Assembly (NCBI GenBank): GCA_008727115.1
Contig: CP044131.1
Coordinates: 496,001-560,000, forward strand
Source: Comamonas testosteroni
GTDB taxonomy: Bacteria; Pseudomonadota; Gammaproteobacteria; Burkholderiales; Burkholderiaceae_C
DNA: 64,000 nucleotides
Reading direction: 5' to 3'
The notes under the pieces were generated by a model. The model saw only the letters and a program-made list of their open reading frames with translations. It made no database searches and was not told the origin of the DNA. The stretch's first letter is position 1; every line of letters begins with the position of its first letter. Below are positions 52,815 through 61,939 of this stretch, in pieces. The position numbers and the translations under genes are program-made.

Positions 52815-54869
52815 ATGTCACTGCATCTCACCGCTTCTCAGGTTCATCCTCCGAGTTTTGTTCTTCGCCGTAGCTGGCTCTGGGCTGCCCTGTCCATCGT
52901 TCCCATGGGGACGGTCTGGGCTCAAGTGGCTGCTGGTGATGCTGCCGAAGCAGTCAGCCAGACCTTCACGCTGGGCACGGTCGAAGTCAGCGCGCGTCGC
53001 GATGCGCAAGAGCTTGGCGCAGGCGATATGCAGCGCGTGGGCAGTGCCGAGATGGAGCGCTCCAATGCCAATACCGTGGCCGATGCCGTGCGCAACCTCC
53101 CCGGTGTAAGTCTGTCGCGCAACAACCGCAACGAGGAAATGATCAACCTGCGCGGCTTCGACTCGCGTCAGGTGCCCATTTACGTCGATGGTGTGCCTTT
53201 GTATGTGCCTTATGACGGCTATGTGGACCTGGGCCGTTTCACCACCTTCGATCTGGCCGAGATCAATGTGGCCAAGGCAGGTGCTTCGCTGCTGTACGGC
53301 CCCAATACACTGGGTGGTGCGGTCAATCTGGTCACGCGCAAGCCAACCAAGTCGTTCGAGGGGGATGTACGACTGGGCTTTGCCAGCGGCAGCGAGCGCA
53401 AGGCGGGCTTCAACCTGGGAGGCAATCAGGGCAGCTGGTACTACCAACTGGGCGCGTCTTATCTGGATGCCGACAGCTTTCCCCTGCCCAAAGGCTTCAA
53501 GGATTACAAAAAGCAGCCCTCTGATACCGGCAGCAAGCGCGAGAATGCAGACCGCACGGACAAGCGCCTGTCCTTCAAGCTGGGGCTGACACCCAATGCC
53601 ACGGATGAATATGCGTTTGGCTATGTGCGTCAGGAGGGTGAGAAGGGCAACCCGGTCTATACCGGCAAGTCCACACAGAAAAACGCCGTGCGTTACTGGC
53701 GCTGGCCTTATTGGGACAAGGACAGCCTGTACTTTCTGAGCACCACCCGTCTGAATGGCAACAATGTGCTCAAGACGCGCCTGTACCACGACACCTATGA
53801 AAACGGTCTCGACATGTACAAGAACGCCAACTATGCGGCTCACGATCCGACCAGCAGCTACAAGGATGTGAGCAAGGGTGCCAGTGTGGAGTGGGTGAAC
53901 TACTCTTTGCCTGGCCACGAACTGCACGCGGCCTTCCATTACAAGCAGGACGAGCACACGGATGCGGCCTCCAGCAAGGACCCGCAAAAGCACTACCGTG
54001 ACGTGACGACATCGCTGGTGCTGGAAGATCACATCACCCTGGCTGAGCGCTGGCGCCTGACCCTGGGTCTGAGCCATGACCAGCGTGATGCCAAGGAGGT
54101 CTACCAGTGGGCAACGGGCTCTACCAGCGCCACCAATGGTCTGGCGCGTCTGAGCTATGCCCTGACGGAACAGGGCGACGAAGTCTATGCCATTGCCTCG
54201 CACAAGACACGCTTTCCGACCATCAAGGACCGCTACTCGGCGCGCATGGGAACGGCCTTGGCCAATCCGGACTTGAAGCCCGAGGTGGCCAACCACCTGG
54301 AGCTGGGCCTGAGTGGCACACCTTGGCAGGGCGGCAAGGGCCAGGCAGCGGTTTTCTACAGCCGGGTGAGTGATCAGATTCAGAGCATGGTTGTGGGCTC
54401 CACGGCTTGCGGTGGCCAGACCTGCAACCAGGCGCAGAACGTGGGCCGCACGCGCAATGTCGGCTTGGAGCTGTCGCTGGCCCAGCAGCTGTCTTCGCAT
54501 TGGACCGTGCATGCGGGCTACACCTATCTGGACCGCACCAACCTTAGCGATCGCAGCATTACCTTGACGGATACGCCGCGTCAGCGCCTGACGGCCGCAC
54601 TGCAATGGAATCCACAGGACCAGTGGCAGCTGCGCGCCGAGCTGGAAGCCGAGCAGGGGCGCAAGGTGCCCTTGGCAGGCAGTGGGCAGTCTCAGGTCTA
54701 TCAGATGGCGGGTTATGGCGTCGTCAATTTGCGTGCGCGCTACCTGCCGCGTCCGGACACCACGCTGGACTTCGGCGTGGCCAACCTGAGCGACAAGTGG
54801 TATCAACTGGCGGATGGCCTGCCCATGCCGGGGCGCAGCTGGTATGTGAACCTGGGCTACCGGTTCTGA
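52815..54869 (+). CDS. TonB-dependent outer-membrane receptor, probable Mo/W or metal-complex uptake
   Basis: 684 residues. A signal peptide ends VWAQ at about residue 37, followed by a TonB-box-like TFTLGTVEVSA. The plug domain has NLPGVSLSRNNRNEEMINLRG-type sequence and GASLLYGPNTLGGAVNLVTRK. The 22-strand barrel ends in NLGYRF with a terminal Phe. Receptors of this class import siderophore- or cobalamin-like complexes. The ModE-like operator and the TupA-like gene that starts on its stop codon point to molybdate or tungstate chelates rather than iron, which is inference. Confidence 0.93.
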   Translation: MSLHLTASQVHPPSFVLRRSWLWAALSIVPMGTVWAQVAAGDAAEAVSQTFTLGTVEVSARRDAQELGAGDMQRVGSAEMERSNANTVADAVRNLPGVSLSRNNRNEEMINLRGFDSRQVPIYVDGVPLYVPYDGYVDLGRFTTFDLAEINVAKAGASLLYGPNTLGGAVNLVTRKPTKSFEGDVRLGFASGSERKAGFNLGGNQGSWYYQLGASYLDADSFPLPKGFKDYKKQPSDTGSKRENADRTDKRLSFKLGLTPNATDEYAFGYVRQEGEKGNPVYTGKSTQKNAVRYWRWPYWDKDSLYFLSTTRLNGNNVLKTRLYHDTYENGLDMYKNANYAAHDPTSSYKDVSKGASVEWVNYSLPGHELHAAFHYKQDEHTDAASSKDPQKHYRDVTTSLVLEDHITLAERWRLTLGLSHDQRDAKEVYQWATGSTSATNGLARLSYALTEQGDEVYAIASHKTRFPTIKDRYSARMGTALANPDLKPEVANHLELGLSGTPWQGGKGQAAVFYSRVSDQIQSMVVGSTACGGQTCNQAQNVGRTRNVGLELSLAQQLSSHWTVHAGYTYLDRTNLSDRSITLTDTPRQRLTAALQWNPQDQWQLRAELEAEQGRKVPLAGSGQSQVYQMAGYGVVNLRARYLPRPDTTLDFGVANLSDKWYQLADGLPMPGRSWYVNLGYRF

Positions 54870-55777
54870 TGCGCATGAGCGATCTGCTACAGACACCGCT
54901 GGCGCGACGCGAATGGCTGCAGGGCCTGGCCGCTCTGGGTCTTGTCGGCAGCTCGGCACTGGCGGCCGAGCTCAAGCCGGCTTCGGATGCCGGCGTACAG
55001 GTGGCGGCCGTGGGTGGGCTGGTGTTGTGCGGCGTCTGGCCGCGCGTGGCCGAGCAGGCCAGCCAGGCATTGAGCATGCCGGTCACCACCGTGGCCGCTG
55101 CACCCAAGGAGGGCGTGGTACCCGCCTTTGCTCGCGGTGATGCACAGATGCTGCTGATCCACGCCAGTGACGAAGCCATGGCGCTGGAAGCCAGTGGACT
55201 GGCCGCTGCCGCACGCGTCTGGGGCTGGAACGAGCATGTGATTGCCGGCCCCGCGCATGACCCGGCAAAGGTGCGTTCCGCAGGCGACGGTACGCAGGCG
55301 TTACGGCGCATTGCGGAAACCGGTTCACCGTTTATCGCCTTGCGCGACCCTGGAAGCTATACCGTGGTGCAGCGTCTGTGGCGGCGCGGTGGCATACGTC
55401 CCGATGCTCGCTGGCTGCGTGCCGATACCGGCCCCCGCCCTCAGGCGGTGCTGGAGCTGGCGGCGCGCGAGCAGGCCTATGCCGTGGTCGGTCACATTCC
55501 CCTGGCCTTCGGCAAGATGGGGGCGGCTGGCATAGAGCTGCTGCTGCACGGCGATCCGTTGATGCGCAGGCCCTATGTACTGCTCACGCCCGGTCCCCGC
55601 CATCCGGCCACGGCGGCGCAGCGCAGGGCGGTCACGCAACTGGCCGACTATCTGCTCTCGGACACCGGGCAGCAGGAACTTAAGAAGGCCAATGGCAGCG
55701 ACGGAACCTGGGTGTTTGCGCGCGACAGCGTGCCGGCGGGCATGAGCACAGGCGTGCAACCAGGCGCTGCTGGCTAG
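54869..55777 (+). CDS. TupA-like tungstate/molybdate-binding protein
   Basis: 302 residues. An N-terminal ARREWLQG followed by a hydrophobic stretch ending ALAA looks like a Tat-type export signal. The body follows the TupA pattern: FARGDAQMLLIHASDEA, AGPAHDPAKVRSAGDG, ALRRIAETGSPFIALRDPG, AYAVVGHIPLAF-type sequence and LLHGDPLMRRPY. TupA binds tungstate (and molybdate) in the periplasm. The usual TupB permease and TupC ATPase are missing; a FecCD-type importer follows instead. ATG 54869 overlaps the receptor stop by one base; ATG 54875 is an alternative. Confidence 0.82.
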   Translation: MRMSDLLQTPLARREWLQGLAALGLVGSSALAAELKPASDAGVQVAAVGGLVLCGVWPRVAEQASQALSMPVTTVAAAPKEGVVPAFARGDAQMLLIHASDEAMALEASGLAAAARVWGWNEHVIAGPAHDPAKVRSAGDGTQALRRIAETGSPFIALRDPGSYTVVQRLWRRGGIRPDARWLRADTGPRPQAVLELAAREQAYAVVGHIPLAFGKMGAAGIELLLHGDPLMRRPYVLLTPGPRHPATAAQRRAVTQLADYLLSDTGQQELKKANGSDGTWVFARDSVPAGMSTGVQPGAAG

Positions 55778-55807
55778 CGAGCAATCAAGGATCAGCAAAG
55801 GACTTGC

Positions 55808-56356
55808 ATGAGCACTCATTCCCACTTGCCATCGCTGGCGGCCTTGATTCATCCCGATGACAGGCACGATATCGAAGCCTTGCTGGAGCGCGTGGCGCGA
55901 CGGCTGCAGCAGTCTGGCCACCATGTGGGCGGGCTGGTTCACCATCAGAGTCTCTATGCCAATGGCAATAAATGCATGCGCTTGCTGGATCTGCGCAGCG
56001 GCCAGCAGTTCGAGATGACCGAGGATCTGGGTGTCAGCTCCAAAGCCTGCAGCCTGAATCCGCAAGCTCTGGCCCAGGCCAGTGTGGTGCTGCGCCAGGC
56101 GCTGACCGATGGGGTCGAGCTGGCCGTGGTCAACTGCTTTGGCCAGCTGGAAGCGACGGGCGGCGGTTTTGTGCAGGAAATTGCGGGCCTGATTGAGGCC
56201 GGCATACCCGTCATCACGGCAGTCGCTGCCCGGCATGAGGCGGGCTGGCAGACGTTTACCGGCGGAGGCTTTGTCCGCTTGCCCGTGGAGGAGGAAGCTG
56301 TGCTGCACTGGTGCCGGCAGCAACTGAAGCCTCGGGGGGAAGGCTTGCCATGCTGA
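55808..56356 (+). CDS. DUF2478 domain protein
   Basis: 182 residues, cytoplasmic. The order of motifs (LAALIHPDDRHDIEALLERV, VGGLVHHQS, AVVNCFGQLEATGGGF, AGIPVITAVAARH) matches DUF2478, which I recall beside molybdate transport genes. The fold is probably a degenerate P-loop NTPase of the THEP1 kind: the end-of-strand VVNCFG and GGGF are present, but I see no complete Walker A. It overlaps the next gene by seven bases. It may handle the oxyanion or its complex after import. Confidence 0.78.
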   Translation: MSTHSHLPSLAALIHPDDRHDIEALLERVARRLQQSGHHVGGLVHHQSLYANGNKCMRLLDLRSGQQFEMTEDLGVSSKACSLNPQALAQASVVLRQALTDGVELAVVNCFGQLEATGGGFVQEIAGLIEAGIPVITAVAARHEAGWQTFTGGGFVRLPVEEEAVLHWCRQQLKPRGEGLPC

Positions 56357-57402
56357 CGCGCCGCCAATGGCTGCAGGGCAGTGCACTGACGCTGACTTCA
56401 AGCCTGTACCAAGCTCCGCTGTGGGCGCAGGAGGGCGACTCTGTCATTGCAGCCCGGTTCGGCCGTTTGCCCGCGCGGGCGGGGCGGGTGTTTGCTTCAG
56501 GGCCGCCAGCCGGTGTGCTGCTGGCAGCGCTGGCACCGCAGCAGTTGCTGGGCTGGCCCATGCAGCTCAGCGATGCGGCGCGTGCGCACCTGGGGGCGCA
56601 CCTGCAGGCCTTGCCTTATCTGGGCCGCCTGTCGGGTCGGGGCAGCACACTGCCGCTTGAAAAGCTGCTGGCGCTGCAGCCCGATCTGGTGCTGGACTCG
56701 GGTACCTCGGATGCGACCCATGTCTCTGCCGCCGAGCGCCTGGCGCGCCAGACGGGGCTGGCCTGTGTGCTGGTGCAAGGCAGCCTGCCGGAACATGCAC
56801 GTCAGTTGCGTGAGGTGGGGGCCTTGCTGGGGGCTGCCGAGCGCGGCGAGGCTCTGGCCCGGTATGCCGACGATGTGGCCGGGCTGGTGCGGGCTGTGAC
56901 GGCTGGCATCGGTGAGCAAGCCCGGCCTCGCGTGTATCTGGGCCGAGGTGCCAATGGTCTGGAAACCGGGCTGGCGGGCTCCATCAATGTCGAGGTGATC
57001 GACTATGCGGGCGGGCGCAATGTGGTGGCCCAGGCGGGCAAGGGCGGACTTACGCGCGTCTCCATGGAGCAGATTCTGGCCTGGAACCCCGAGGTCATCC
57101 TGACCCAGGAGGCAGGCTTTGCCGAGCGCGTGCGCCAGGACCCCCTGTGGCGCAGCGTCAGTGCGGTGCGCAGCGGCCGTGTGCACTGTGCGCCGGTGCT
57201 GCCTTTTGGCTGGCTGGATGGGCCGCCCAGTGTGAACCGCTTGATTGGCGTGCGCTGGCTGCTGGAGAAGCTGCATCCCGCTGCGCTGGCCCGGCAAGCA
57301 AGCAAGCCGCTGGATCAGGCGGTGCGAGAGTTCTATGCGCTGTTCTATGGTGCGCAGCTGTCACAGACACAGCTGCGTGCACTGCTGGACGCCGCGCGCT
57401 GA
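56350..57402 (+). CDS. BtuF/FecB-type periplasmic binding protein
   Basis: 350 residues. The start MLTRRQWLQGSALTL carries a Tat-type RR motif with a signal ending LWAQ. The body has the helical-backbone class III layout: RVFASGPPAGVLLAALAP, LEKLLALQPDLVLDSG, MEQILAWNPEVILTQ. These binding proteins feed FecCD/BtuCD importers for siderophores, cobalamin, haem, or molybdate (MolA of Haemophilus). It overlaps DUF2478 and precedes the matching permease. It is the second binding protein in the operon. Confidence 0.9.
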   Translation: MLTRRQWLQGSALTLTSSLYQAPLWAQEGDSVIAARFGRLPARAGRVFASGPPAGVLLAALAPQQLLGWPMQLSDAARAHLGAHLQALPYLGRLSGRGSTLPLEKLLALQPDLVLDSGTSDATHVSAAERLARQTGLACVLVQGSLPEHARQLREVGALLGAAERGEALARYADDVAGLVRAVTAGIGEQARPRVYLGRGANGLETGLAGSINVEVIDYAGGRNVVAQAGKGGLTRVSMEQILAWNPEVILTQEAGFAERVRQDPLWRSVSAVRSGRVHCAPVLPFGWLDGPPSVNRLIGVRWLLEKLHPAALARQASKPLDQAVREFYALFYGAQLSQTQLRALLDAAR

Positions 57403-57414
57403 GTGTGAATATTC

Positions 57415-58524
57415 ATGATCTTTTTGGCCTCTAAGGCAAGCACATCAAGCGCCAATAGCTCTTGTTTTGAGAGTGATTCAAAACGCAGACACCAGCATGG
57501 CCATATGTTCGGCAGCGCGGCCTGGGGCTGGCTTCTGGCCTGGGCTCTGCTGGCTCTGGTGCTGCTGTGGGCCTTGGGCTCGGGCCAGTTCTCGCTGGCA
57601 CCAGGGCCCTTGCTCAAAGCGATGTGGGCGCGTTTGAGCGGGGGAGCTTCGCCACTGTCGCCAGCGGCGGAGACGGTGCTCTGGAATATCCGGCTGCCGC
57701 GCATTGCTGCGGGCATTGCCGTAGGGGCCATGCTGGCTGCGGCCGGTGCGGCCTATCAGGGCATGTTTCGCAACCCGCTGGTCTCGCCCGACATTCTGGG
57801 CGTGTCTGCCGGTGCCGGGCTGGGTGCCGTTGTTGCCATCTATCTGGGCCTGTCGATGTTTGCCGTGCAGTGGCTGGCCTTTGGTGGCGGGCTGATTGCC
57901 GTGGCCATCGTGGTGGCCATCAGCGCCTGCGTGCGCAGGCATGACCCGGTGCTGGTGCTGGTGCTGGCCGGCATTGCCTTGGGTGCCTTGCTGGGCGCGG
58001 GGATTGCCTTGATCAAGACGCTGGCCGACCCCAATACACAACTGCCTTCCATCACCTTCTGGCTCATGGGCGGACTGTCGGCCGTGACCCTGGAGGATGT
58101 GGCGGGTACGGTGCCCGTCATGCTGCTGGCCTTGATTCCGTTGCTGCTGCTGCGCTGGCGCATCAACCTGCTGGCCCTGGCGGATGAAGAGGCTCGCGCC
58201 CTGGGTGTGCCAGTGGGGCGGCTGCGCCTGGTGCTGGTGGTTTGCGCCACGCTGGGCACGGCGGCTGCCGTGTCGCTGGCCGGCATCATTGGCTGGGTCG
58301 GGCTGGTGGTGCCGCATGTGGCGCGGCTGCTGGTGGGGCCTGACTTCGTGCGGTTGCTGCCGGCTTCGGCCCTGCTGGGTGCCGGCTTTGTGGTGGCGGC
58401 CGATACGCTGGCGCGCACCATGGCGCACATCGAGCTGCCGCTGGGCATTCTGACGGCTCTGGTGGGCGCTCCGTTTTTTCTGTACCTGCTGGCCCGCACG
58501 GGCCGCCGTGAGGGAGATGCCTGA
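57415..58524 (+). CDS. FecCD/BtuC-type ABC permease
   Basis: 369 residues from ATG 57415; ATG 57505 would give 339, the usual family size. About ten membrane helices. Family marks are LWNIRLPRIAAGIAVGAML, AGAAYQGMFRNPLVSPDILG, and GIIGWVGLVVPHVARLLVG with the coupling-helix region. Residues 5-22 of the long form are encoded by a palindromic repeat, so the true start may be 57505. The stop overlaps the ATPase start. Confidence 0.93.
   Translation: MIFLASKASTSSANSSCFESDSKRRHQHGHMFGSAAWGWLLAWALLALVLLWALGSGQFSLAPGPLLKAMWARLSGGASPLSPAAETVLWNIRLPRIAAGIAVGAMLAAAGAAYQGMFRNPLVSPDILGVSAGAGLGAVVAIYLGLSMFAVQWLAFGGGLIAVAIVVAISACVRRHDPVLVLVLAGIALGALLGAGIALIKTLADPNTQLPSITFWLMGGLSAVTLEDVAGTVPVMLLALIPLLLLRWRINLLALADEEARALGVPVGRLRLVLVVCATLGTAAAVSLAGIIGWVGLVVPHVARLLVGPDFVRLLPASALLGAGFVVAADTLARTMAHIELPLGILTALVGAPFFLYLLARTGRREGDA
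57440..57488. repeat. AGCT/GCGCTT element at the permease 5' end, copy 9
   Basis: CATCAAGCGCCAATAGCTC (57443-57461) is one arm in reverse orientation, followed by TTGTTTTGAGAG and TCAAAAC. It lies between the binding-protein gene and the conserved part of the permease. Confidence 0.55.
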
Positions 58525-59243
58525 TGGCGGTGCTGGAGTTGCAAGCGCTGCGCACCGGCCATGGGCGCAGCGTAGTCAGCGAGTCGGTCGACCTTTCGAT
58601 CGGCGCGGGCGAAGTGCTGTGCCTGCTCGGCCCCAACGGCTGCGGCAAGACCACGCTGTTTCGTACTGTGCTGGGCCTGCTGCCGCCGTTGGCGGGCCGG
58701 GTGCTGGTGCAGGGGCAGGCTGTGCAGCACTGGCCGCGTGCCGAGTTTGCATGCCGTGTCGGCTATGTGCCTCAGGCCCAGGCCGGGGTGTTTGCCTTTG
58801 AGGCGCTGGACATGGTGCTCATGGGCCGCGCTGCACGCCTGCCCCTGCTGGCCAGGCCTTCAGCGGCGGACAAGGCGATGGCGCTGACCTGCATGGAGCG
58901 GCTGCAGATCGCTCACCTGGCGGCACGCCGCTACACAGAGCTCAGTGGGGGAGAGCGTCAGCTGGTGTTGATTGCCCGCGCGCTGGCGCAGGAACCCGCG
59001 CTGCTGGTCATGGACGAGCCCACGGCCAGCCTGGATTTTGGCAACCAGATCCGCGTGCTGGAGCAGATTGCCGTGCTGAGAGCCCAGGGCATGGCCGTGC
59101 TGCTGTCCACCCACCAGCCCGAGCATGGCTTGCGTGTGGCGGATCGAATGGCCCTGCTGGGGCGCGAAAAGCTCTTGGCTGTGGGCGCGCCTGCCGCCGT
59201 GGCAACGCCCGGGTCGCTGGCCGAGCTCTATGGCGTCAGCTAG
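58524..59243 (+). CDS. FecE/BtuD-type ABC ATP-binding protein
   Basis: 239 residues, the ATPase of the importer. Walker A is LLGPNGCGKTTLFRT, the signature motif TELSGGERQLVLIARAL, Walker B LLVMDEPTASLDF, and the switch His in LLSTHQPEHGL. It begins on the permease stop codon. Complete and unmutated, so the importer should be active. Last gene of the operon. Confidence 0.95.
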   Translation: MAVLELQALRTGHGRSVVSESVDLSIGAGEVLCLLGPNGCGKTTLFRTVLGLLPPLAGRVLVQGQAVQHWPRAEFACRVGYVPQAQAGVFAFEALDMVLMGRAARLPLLARPSAADKAMALTCMERLQIAHLAARRYTELSGGERQLVLIARALAQEPALLVMDEPTASLDFGNQIRVLEQIAVLRAQGMAVLLSTHQPEHGLRVADRMALLGREKLLAVGAPAAVATPGSLAELYGVS

Positions 59244-59309
59244 ACGGCGATTGCCAGCCATTTCTCCGCCTATCTGACGAGCGGACTCTAGCCAAGACGT
59301 TTTCAGTCA

Positions 59310-61304
59310 TCAATGCAAGGATGCGCTGGAGGCAAAGAAGGCCGGGTGGGAGGCGATGTCCTGCGCCGCCAGCTGAAGCTGCAAGGCCTCTTCCGGCTGG
59401 CGCTGGGCAATGCGTTTGGCAAGGCCTTGAAGCAAAGGGATGGGCTTGGCGGGAGCGCTGGGGAGCTGCTGCAGTCTTTGTAGCGCACTGCGCGCAGCAC
59501 GCAAGGTGCTTTCGGATAAAAGCACATCGCTCTCCAGCGTGTGAAGAATCAAGATGGCCTTGCCTACGCGCAAGGCAGCCAGGCCACAGTCGGCGGCCTC
59601 CTGTGCAGCGGTGGCGCTGATCTTTTCGGAAGCACGTATCAGGCGCAGCAGGCGGTGATAGAGACGGGCACGCCAGACGCGCACTTCACGGGCGTGCTGT
59701 GGCGCAGCGGCCATGTCCTGCAGCTCGTGCACCATCATGGCGCGCAGGCCGTCAAGACGGCCCTGCACGGTGACGGGCAGGATGAAACGATAGGCCGCCC
59801 AGCCGGCCAGCGGCCCGGTGACGATGGCAAACGCCATGGACAGCGAATGCCCCACATCGAGCTGATACGGGAAATGCGGTGACAGCGCCAGCAGCAGCAC
59901 CATATTGCAGTCATAGCCGGCCACCATGGTGCGACGGTGGCTGAACAGCAGTGCGCCGATGAAGATGAAGGGCAGCATCATCAGAACCATCTGCATCTGG
60001 CTGCTGGCAAATGGCCAGGCAAACCACTGGCAGGCCAGTGCTACGCCCGCGCCCATGGCCTGGCCCAGGGTGACAAAGCGCATGGTGAAGACCGGGTTCT
60101 CGAACGAGGAGAACACGGTGATCATCACCGACAGGCCCAGCAGCATATAGGCACCGCCATGCCAGCCTGTGAGTACCCAGATCAGGCCGACGAGAAAGAT
60201 GGCGCTAAAGGCGCGCAGCATGGCGCGGCGTGCGCCCACCCAGTCGCTGTGCAGCACCACGGGCAACTGGCGTGCACGGTGGTGGGCGGGCAGGGGTAGA
60301 TCGCTGGCAGCGACAAAGTGGGCCTGCAGCGCCAGACCTAGATTGGTCAGAATGTCTTCGGCATGGCCCCAGCCTGCAGCCGCCTGCCGTGCCTTGGCAA
60401 TGGCATCGATGGCCGCCAGTGGCGCGGGTTGGGTGTCCAGCAGCCGGGCCGCTTCTTCCAGGCCTGCGCTCATGATCTGGGCTTGCTCGGCGGTGAACTC
60501 GGCCGTGATGGTCTTGCCCGTGCTGTCACGCAGCCACAGCAGCGCCGAGATTTGCGTGTTGATCAGGCGGCGCAGCGCACGCACGGCACGGCGCGAGCGC
60601 TGTGAGCCGGCGGCATGGGGGTCCAGGCCTTCCTCGATGGCGGCCATGACGGCCAGGCGCTCGGCCAGCTCCTTGGGGCCGATAGCACTCTGGCCCCGCG
60701 CAGCGGCCTGTGATGCTGCGGCGATGTCGCGCAGCAGCCGGGCGCACAGGCGCCGTACCTTGCCGTCACCGGGGATTTCGGCCCCCACGGGGGTGAACAG
60801 CCAGCCGACGATGAGGGCGGCGGCCACGCCGGTCAGTGCGGTAAAGAGCCGGTCCCAGCCCAGCTCATAGACATGGGCGGGGTTGCCGTTGTCCAGCAGG
60901 GCCACCATGGAGGCCGAATAGCCGGCCAGCATGGTGCCGTAGCTGGCAAAGCTGCGCTGCAGATTGCCCAGACCGGCGCAAATGCCCATCCACACGGCCA
61001 GGCCCGTGACCAGCCACAGCAGGTCGCCATTGGCCACCAGCACCAGCACCACACCGGCGGCCGTGCCGATGACGGTGCCCGTGGTGCGGAAAAAGCTTTT
61101 CTCCAGCAACTGGCCGCGCAGTGGCTGGGAGGCGGCCCAGACCGTCATGCCCGCCCATTGCGGGTGCTCCAGCCCCAGGGCCCAGGCCGCGAACACGGCA
61201 AGGCAAGCGGCAAAGGCCGTGCGCAGATGCTGGCGCAGGCGTGCGCTGTCAAAACCCCAGCGCGTGGCACGCTCCAGAAAGCGGTCGTAGGCAGCCACAC
61301 TCAT
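59310..61304 (-). CDS. FUSC family inner-membrane transporter (YccS/AaeB-like)
   Basis: 664 residues with two sets of hydrophobic helices (about 30-170 and 370-510) each followed by a soluble helical part, the usual FUSC duplication. LRTAFAACLAVFAAWALGLE and AMTVWAASQPLRGQ-like sequence mark the first membrane block. Family members export aromatic carboxylic acids or act with membrane fusion proteins. It overlaps the MarR gene by four bases and is probably repressed by it. No membrane fusion partner is visible. Confidence 0.9.
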   Translation of the reverse strand: MSVAAYDRFLERATRWGFDSARLRQHLRTAFAACLAVFAAWALGLEHPQWAGMTVWAASQPLRGQLLEKSFFRTTGTVIGTAAGVVLVLVANGDLLWLVTGLAVWMGICAGLGNLQRSFASYGTMLAGYSASMVALLDNGNPAHVYELGWDRLFTALTGVAAALIVGWLFTPVGAEIPGDGKVRRLCARLLRDIAAASQAAARGQSAIGPKELAERLAVMAAIEEGLDPHAAGSQRSRRAVRALRRLINTQISALLWLRDSTGKTITAEFTAEQAQIMSAGLEEAARLLDTQPAPLAAIDAIAKARQAAAGWGHAEDILTNLGLALQAHFVAASDLPLPAHHRARQLPVVLHSDWVGARRAMLRAFSAIFLVGLIWVLTGWHGGAYMLLGLSVMITVFSSFENPVFTMRFVTLGQAMGAGVALACQWFAWPFASSQMQMVLMMLPFIFIGALLFSHRRTMVAGYDCNMVLLLALSPHFPYQLDVGHSLSMAFAIVTGPLAGWAAYRFILPVTVQGRLDGLRAMMVHELQDMAAAPQHAREVRVWRARLYHRLLRLIRASEKISATAAQEAADCGLAALRVGKAILILHTLESDVLLSESTLRAARSALQRLQQLPSAPAKPIPLLQGLAKRIAQRQPEEALQLQLAAQDIASHPAFFASSASLH

Positions 61305-61792
61305 GCGCGCTCCTCGGCTTCGGGATGGGGTTGCGCGCAGCGCTGGGCGTGCAACTGCTCCATGCGGGCGCGAATCTTGTGGACGCTGCCCAGCATGGCT
61401 TCGACCTCGGCGTCATCCAGATCCTGGAGCATGCTGCGCTCGGCCTCCAGCATGGTGGCGCGAATGCGGTCCACGGCGCTGTTGCCTTCGGCCGTGAGAA
61501 AGATGCGCTTGCTGCGGCGGTCGGCCACATCGGCGCGGCGCTCCACCCAGCCCTTGCCTTCCAGAATGTCCAGCAGGCGCACCAGGCTGGAGCCGTCCAG
61601 GCCCACGCGTTCGGCCAGCTCCTTTTGCGTCACCCCATCGCCCCAGGCGCGCAGGTGCAGCAGCGGCGTCCATGTGGCATCGGTTAGGCCGCTGGCCGCC
61701 AGTTGCTCTTCGACAAAGCGGCGCCATTGGCGGGTGAGTGTGACCATGAGAAAGCCCAGACGGTCGCGGGAGGGGGAATCGGCAAAAGACAT
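61301..61792 (-). CDS. MarR family transcriptional regulator
   Basis: 163 residues. The winged helix reads GVTQKELAERVGLDGSSLVR, then DILEGKGWVERRADVADRRS with the DxRS/R wing typical of MarR, and KRIFLTAEG. ATG 61792 is preferred to an upstream TTG at 61819. The gene precedes and overlaps the FUSC transporter gene, an arrangement typical of repressors of aromatic-acid efflux. Confidence 0.93.
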   Translation of the reverse strand: MSFADSPSRDRLGFLMVTLTRQWRRFVEEQLAASGLTDATWTPLLHLRAWGDGVTQKELAERVGLDGSSLVRLLDILEGKGWVERRADVADRRSKRIFLTAEGNSAVDRIRATMLEAERSMLQDLDDAEVEAMLGSVHKIRARMEQLHAQRCAQPHPEAEERA

Positions 61793-61903
61793 AGGAGATG
61801 AATTTTGCTTTACCCTCAATTAATTTGCAATTCAAACTAATTGATTGTGCATTGATATATAGGGTATTCCCTTGATCTGGGTTGGCGTGAAAATTGGCAT
61901 AAA

Positions 61904-61928
61904 AAAGAGAGCGGCTAGCGCTCTCTTT
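61904..61928 (-). terminator. Terminator after yeiH
   Basis: AAAGAGAGC (61904-61912) and GCTCTCTTT (61920-61928) form a 9-bp stem; on the minus strand it ends in six T. Confidence 0.82.
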
Positions 61929-61939
61929 GCAAGGGTTTC

